A DNA stretch of 64,000 nucleotides, from positions 1 to 64,000 of the forward strand of contig JABHRS010000020.1 of the NCBI GenBank assembly GCA_018670085.1, given 5' to 3'. Origin of the DNA: an archaeon (GTDB lineage Archaea; Nanobdellota; Nanobdellia; Woesearchaeales; GW2011-AR9). The position numbers and the translations under genes are program-made. This document shows positions 60,162 through 64,000 of this stretch, piece after piece; position 1 is the stretch's first letter; every line of letters starts with the position of its first letter. The notes beneath the pieces were generated by a model. It ran no database searches. It was given only the letters and a program-made list of their open reading frames with translations, and was not told where the DNA came from.

Positions 60162-61871
60162 TCAAGTGAACTTACCCAGATTCATTTGACCTGTCCTTTT
60201 TCCCTTCTTAATTGGTTCAACCTTTTGTCCTAATTGATCTTTAATTGAAGCTGCAAGCTTTGGACCCAGAATAGTAGTCAAATCTGTTTGAGAAGAATTT
60301 TTTAAATCAACAATTGTTTTAAGACCTTGGTTGAAAAGTTTACGAGCACGACTCCTTCCAACACCCTTAAGTTTTAACAGAGGGAGAATTTCTTCACTTA
60401 CTCCAAATTTGATTCTGATTCGAAGCCTTTGCAAAGGAGCTAACTGAGATTTATAGTTTAGTATTTTGGCAAGCTCACTGCAAGAATAGATTAACCAGTT
60501 TGCATTTTCTAATTTAACCCTAATTTCTCCTGGACGAACATTCATCTCATCTAATAACACATCCTCACCAACTTCATTTATCCACTTTTGAAAAAATTCA
60601 GCAGTCTTTATTGAATTCATAAAATCATTATAGTTTAGATCAAAAACGTCTGGCTCTTCTTGCAGTAGTTCCTCATAATGTTGAAGTAAGACATTGGAAT
60701 AATACTCTTGCTCTTTAACTTTTATTCTTAATCTAGGACGCATCTCCAAAGTGTTAGAGATCATTTGCAGATATGAAAAAGCAGTTGTTTTAAGTTGATC
60801 CCCAGTTGATTGGTTTTTTGCTTGATCTATTCGATATTGAACCTTATCTAAACATTCAATTAAATGATTAGCAGTTAATGGATCAAGGTATAACTCAGAA
60901 ACTCTTTTCCCAATTTTGGTTGCCCTTAGTTGGACAGAAAAAACACCATTATCCTTTGATTCTTTTGATTTCTCAAGTTTCATCGTTTTGTTTGAAACTA
61001 TTTCTAAAGCTGAGGTGAACAAATCATTAGCATCTTCCTTTTGATTTTTTGAGTTTTTTTGTTTTCCTAAACTAAGAGACCTTTTTTGTTCTTTCTTCAA
61101 GTCACCCAAAACAATAAAACCCCAACCCTCAAGTAATTTCAACATTCTTTGAATTATCTCTTCTAACTCCTCCAAATCACCAAATTGATGTGCCCAAAAA
61201 GTCTTTGCAAAAAATTCAGACATCTGGTCTGTGTCTCTGATTATACCAGAGGCTATCAATGAAAGAAGATACATTCTTAGAACTGGTTCAACATTCAACT
61301 TACTATAAATTTCTTCAGGTTTACCACAGATATACCTCTGATAAATTTCATCCTTCTCATTTTGAGTTTTAGCTATAGCAATGGCTTCACCAAAATCTTC
61401 ATACTCAGGTCGTCCCGCTCTGCCCGCCATTTGCAAATATTCCAATGTTGGAATCCAACTCATCCCAAAGCGTCCCGTGAATCTTTTAAGACTCTTGCAA
61501 ATTACCCTGAAAACTGGAAGAGATAGTCCTGCTGCTAAAGTAGGTGTTGCACAAATGATCTTAATATTTCCATGTTTGAATTCTGTTTCAATAGTATCTT
61601 TTTGTTTACTGTGTAAACCAGAATGATGAAAAGCAATTTGTTTTGTTAACATAGCAGATAGGCGTTTACATTGTTTAGTAGGAGGAGAGATTACCTTAAG
61701 ACAACTGTTTGAAATTTCCTTTGCTTGATCTTTTCTTTCTTGATTAGTTAGAATTACCTTTTTGGCAATGTCTTCAGCTGTCTTCTCAGCACTAGCACGA
61801 GAAGAACAAAATACAATCGCCTGTTTATCTTGAGCAATTGTTTCTAAGGCTAATTTAATGGTGTCATCCAT
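60162..61871 (-). CDS. C-terminal half of a Hel308/Ski2-like helicase
   Basis: 569 aa against about 700-750. It starts at RecA-like domain 2: QAIVFCSSRASA (motif IV, about 17-28), ATPTLAAGLSLP (motif V) and QMAGRAGRP (motif VI, 147-155), then the winged-helix and ratchet region, and a C-terminal helix-hairpin-helix (KLKGVGRSRARKLFNQG) typical of Hel308. Domain 1 with Walker A and DEAH/DExH is missing upstream, where only 114 bp separate it from the acyltransferase gene; ACTTATATC about 30 bp before ATG gives it its own promoter. So it is a split gene or a remnant needing a separate N-terminal half. Confidence 0.85.
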   Translation of the reverse strand: MDDTIKLALETIAQDKQAIVFCSSRASAEKTAEDIAKKVILTNQERKDQAKEISNSCLKVISPPTKQCKRLSAMLTKQIAFHHSGLHSKQKDTIETEFKHGNIKIICATPTLAAGLSLPVFRVICKSLKRFTGRFGMSWIPTLEYLQMAGRAGRPEYEDFGEAIAIAKTQNEKDEIYQRYICGKPEEIYSKLNVEPVLRMYLLSLIASGIIRDTDQMSEFFAKTFWAHQFGDLEELEEIIQRMLKLLEGWGFIVLGDLKKEQKRSLSLGKQKNSKNQKEDANDLFTSALEIVSNKTMKLEKSKESKDNGVFSVQLRATKIGKRVSELYLDPLTANHLIECLDKVQYRIDQAKNQSTGDQLKTTAFSYLQMISNTLEMRPRLRIKVKEQEYYSNVLLQHYEELLQEEPDVFDLNYNDFMNSIKTAEFFQKWINEVGEDVLLDEMNVRPGEIRVKLENANWLIYSCSELAKILNYKSQLAPLQRLRIRIKFGVSEEILPLLKLKGVGRSRARKLFNQGLKTIVDLKNSSQTDLTTILGPKLAASIKDQLGQKVEPIKKGKRTGQMNLGKFT

Positions 61872-61985
61872 ATTTGTTTTTTAGTAGGAATTGATATAAG
61901 TGTTTTGGATAGAAATTTGATTTGTATGGGGACCTTTTTATGTGCCCACGTTATCTAGTAGAAGAAATGAATAAAGAGAAAAAAG

Positions 61986-62759
61986 TTATTCTAATGTGAA
62001 GACAGAGATATTTTCGGCAAGATGTTCAATAACTGCATCAATTCCCTCCGTCTGATAAATTGGCTCAGCTGCAGTTAAAACTACTTCTTTTCTAACTGGC
62101 ATTCTTGAGTCTGCAGAGTGAAGGTAATTGTGAGAGATGTTTAAGGGAACAATAGGGATTGGACTTTCACCAAGACAGGAAAGCCAATTTTCTAATCCTT
62201 TTTGATATCTAGGATCCTTAATATTTGTTGTTTGACCTGGCTTCCTGTGACCTTGCAGATAAACTGTAACCAGACTACCTGAATTAATGGCAGATGAAAC
62301 CCTGCGATAAGTACTAGCTTGGCGCTCTTCATGCAACAAAGTTCTTTGAATAATTTTTTGTTCAGGATCTTTGGAGTGTAACTTTAGATCCTTAAGTGCA
62401 CGTTTTAGATCACAACCGCGCTCATAACTGATACAACCCATTGATTCAAAAAAAACATGAGGCCTAAGGCCAAATTTAGATACAAAATAAGGAGGCATAC
62501 CATGTGCTTGATATATTGAAGTTGCGATAGCAATTGAGTCCATATATTCCACATGATTTGGAATAATTAAAGCACCCTGTTTTTCTATAGCAAGATTAGT
62601 GAATATTTCTTTGTTTTTCAAAGTTACATCAGAATAAAAGAAAGGTTGGATTAATCGAGAGACATTTACAGAAAGTTCAGTAAACCAGTTAACTCTATCT
62701 TTATCACGAAGAGAAATTTGTTCTGCTTTTCTATCATATGAGATAATTTGTCCTGCCAT
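61986..62759 (-). CDS. PlsC-like acyltransferase
   Basis: 257 aa. IIPNHVEYMDSIAI is the NHxxxxD catalytic motif; LVTVYLQGHRKPG stands in the place of the FPEGTRS block. It would transfer acyl groups to glycerol phosphate or a related head group; unusual for an archaeon with ether lipids, so the acceptor may be a sugar or protein. Located 8 bp after the next gene's stop, so cotranscribed. Confidence 0.72.
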   Translation of the reverse strand: MAGQIISYDRKAEQISLRDKDRVNWFTELSVNVSRLIQPFFYSDVTLKNKEIFTNLAIEKQGALIIPNHVEYMDSIAIATSIYQAHGMPPYFVSKFGLRPHVFFESMGCISYERGCDLKRALKDLKLHSKDPEQKIIQRTLLHEERQASTYRRVSSAINSGSLVTVYLQGHRKPGQTTNIKDPRYQKGLENWLSCLGESPIPIVPLNISHNYLHSADSRMPVRKEVVLTAAEPIYQTEGIDAVIEHLAENISVFTLE

Positions 62760-62767
62760 TTTTAAAG

Positions 62768-64000
62768 TTATTTTGATGGTACATTGACCCGATCTGAGAT
62801 AATTACTGTATCGTCGTCGTCTGGTAAGTTAAGACCTCTGTAAGCAGATTGTGTATAATCATTTGCATCCATTGCAACACGAATTCCAAATTGAATTTTT
62901 TTTGATGCACCACGTTGCAAATTCAAATACCTTTGAGATATATCCTCAGAGGTTGGGTGGTCTAATACAAGGTTTACAAAAGGAAGAAACCTATTTTCGA
63001 TCTTAGTTGCAATCTGTTTAACAGATAGAGTATGAGCCTCAAGATCTGAAACATTCCCACTCAGCTCAGAGATAGCAGCATCCAAGAAGGCTTCCCCATA
63101 TTTATCAAATATTGAATCCACACCATTTAATGCAAAATTAGTGATATAATTTTTAACCCATTTGTTAGTAGACAAAATTTTCTCAGCTAAAATTCCACCA
63201 CTTTGTTCAGAGACTATTGGAGAGAGGTTCTTTCCTGCTTCCTTAAGAAGATAAGATCGACTTAAGAAATTGTTTGTAAATTCATCAAGAGTTATTGAGC
63301 CTGAAAAATATCTAGAAACCAGTTGAATTGAAGATAATTGTAATTCTGTTGCTACTCTTTGAACTTCATTAATTGCTATTTTGTCAATGGAACCCTTAAT
63401 TCTTTCAACATCAGAACCAATCCCAATTAGATTATCTCCAAGAGACAAAGCATTAGAAAATGCAACATAAAGAGAAGGTAATTCTGATACTTTTTCTTGG
63501 AGAGTTTTAATCCCAGAGATTAATTCATCAGAGTTATTAGTTCTTGGGACAATTATTTTTCCAATTCCCTCTCTTGACTTAGCATATCTTTTGACTGCAT
63601 TTTCAACTTGACCAAGCGCAGACCCAACTGTATCATTGGCATGAGTTAACATGTGATGATTATGAGTACTAAGATAACCCTCTCGGACAAGTAAGATCCC
63701 ACTTGCAATAGAGACCAAATTAGCTAAATTGGATTCATAGCCAGATGCAGTTACAGATGATTCACGATTAGCACCAGGAGATTGAGACAAATTAATTGAG
63801 ACATAAGCTCTAATAAGTTCATCTTCTACAGTTCTTTGTTCGTCAATTATTGCACTTCCCACCCTTGATTTTAAGTCAGTGTAAGGTTTAAAATTTGTTG
63901 GTACAATGTTTTGAACAGAGTTTAAAACATCTCCAGCCAAAGAAAGTGAAAGATAAGGTGAATCAGTAGCATCAGCTTGAGAAGTAGCATATGAACTGAT
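62768..64000 (-). CDS. hypothetical helical protein, 5' end beyond the window
   Basis: At least 410 residues in view; the frame is open through the window edge at 64000, so the true start is outside (TTG 63940 is merely the first internal start). Mainly amphipathic helices with Leu/Ile heptads and no membrane segment. No recognised family. Operon with the acyltransferase. Confidence 0.6.
   Translation of the reverse strand: MSSYATSQADATDSPYLSLSLAGDVLNSVQNIVPTNFKPYTDLKSRVGSAIIDEQRTVEDELIRAYVSINLSQSPGANRESSVTASGYESNLANLVSIASGILLVREGYLSTHNHHMLTHANDTVGSALGQVENAVKRYAKSREGIGKIIVPRTNNSDELISGIKTLQEKVSELPSLYVAFSNALSLGDNLIGIGSDVERIKGSIDKIAINEVQRVATELQLSSIQLVSRYFSGSITLDEFTNNFLSRSYLLKEAGKNLSPIVSEQSGGILAEKILSTNKWVKNYITNFALNGVDSIFDKYGEAFLDAAISELSGNVSDLEAHTLSVKQIATKIENRFLPFVNLVLDHPTSEDISQRYLNLQRGASKKIQFGIRVAMDANDYTQSAYRGLNLPDDDDTVIISDRVNVPSK

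Noticed and set aside
1-64000. CRISPR array or long tandem repeats
   Set aside because: No regularly spaced repeats of 25-40 bp are present on either strand.

Overview
The window reads as the chromosome of an AT-rich archaeon, most likely a DPANN lineage of the Woesearchaeota/Pacearchaeota kind. This is inferred from gene content. It carries archaeal ribosomal proteins (eS1, eS19, eL31, eL39), an archaeal-type SRP54, Cbf5, archaeal TadC, a translin-family protein, intron-containing tRNAs and DPANN-style lysine-rich small proteins. TATA boxes typically lie 25-30 bp before the first codon, which implies leaderless transcripts, while internal operon genes carry GGAG/GGTG ribosome-binding sites. 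There are no rRNA genes and no CRISPR array.

Region 1 (0-10.3 kb, + strand) is a near-complete NAD(P) salvage block. It holds a nucleoside deoxyribosyltransferase-like protein, PncB, PncA, a small unknown, NadE, Nudix, NadM, a Ser/Thr kinase, a vWA protein, an amidotransferase-fold protein, a catalytic-core-only pyruvate-kinase-like protein and NAD kinase. Together these would convert nicotinamide to nicotinate, NaMN, NaAD, NAD and NADP (Preiss-Handler route). Directly downstream on the other strand lie a nucleoside-phosphorylase-fold protein and an inositol-monophosphatase-like protein that could be an NADP phosphatase.

Region 2 (13.9-24.3 kb) has TadC, cytidine deaminase, membrane and hydrolase genes, a LAGLIDADG endonuclease gene that runs antisense into a tRNA-Phe gene with two introns, and a class II ribonucleotide reductase flanked by two inverted copies of a conserved structured element. 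Region 3 (24.3-34.1 kb) has a PIN protein, lysine-rich DNA-binding-like proteins, UbiB, a tRNA-Arg with one intron whose 3' end is duplicated around a triple-hairpin element, SRP54, a metallophosphoesterase, small zinc ribbons and a RelE-type toxin-antitoxin pair. Region 4 (34.4-46.3 kb) has a class II amidotransferase, Cbf5, RhuM, the eS19-eL39-eL31 operon, YvcK/CofD, HAD, a sugar nucleotidyltransferase preceded by a third copy of the structured element, a lipoprotein gene behind a multi-hairpin leader, a translin-family gene and a tail-to-tail toxin/antitoxin pair. Region 5 (46.3-64 kb) has an ICMT-like methyltransferase next to a large GC-richer inverted-repeat element, a GCS2-like ligase, eS1, a DsbA-cupredoxin fusion, a bacterial-type AspRS without its GAD domain, pentose-phosphate enzymes (Rpe, RpiB), the C-terminal half of a Hel308-like helicase, an acyltransferase and a gene cut by the window edge.

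The most interesting signals are: (i) a structured RNA-like family in three copies (19719-19870, 22931-23074, 41552-41701), whose terminal stems have different sequences but keep pairing; (ii) the two-intron tRNA-Phe with its antisense-overlapping homing endonuclease; (iii) the NAD operon with embedded kinase/vWA/amidotransferase-fold genes; (iv) a dispersed triple-hairpin element; (v) a riboswitch-like leader before the lipoprotein gene.
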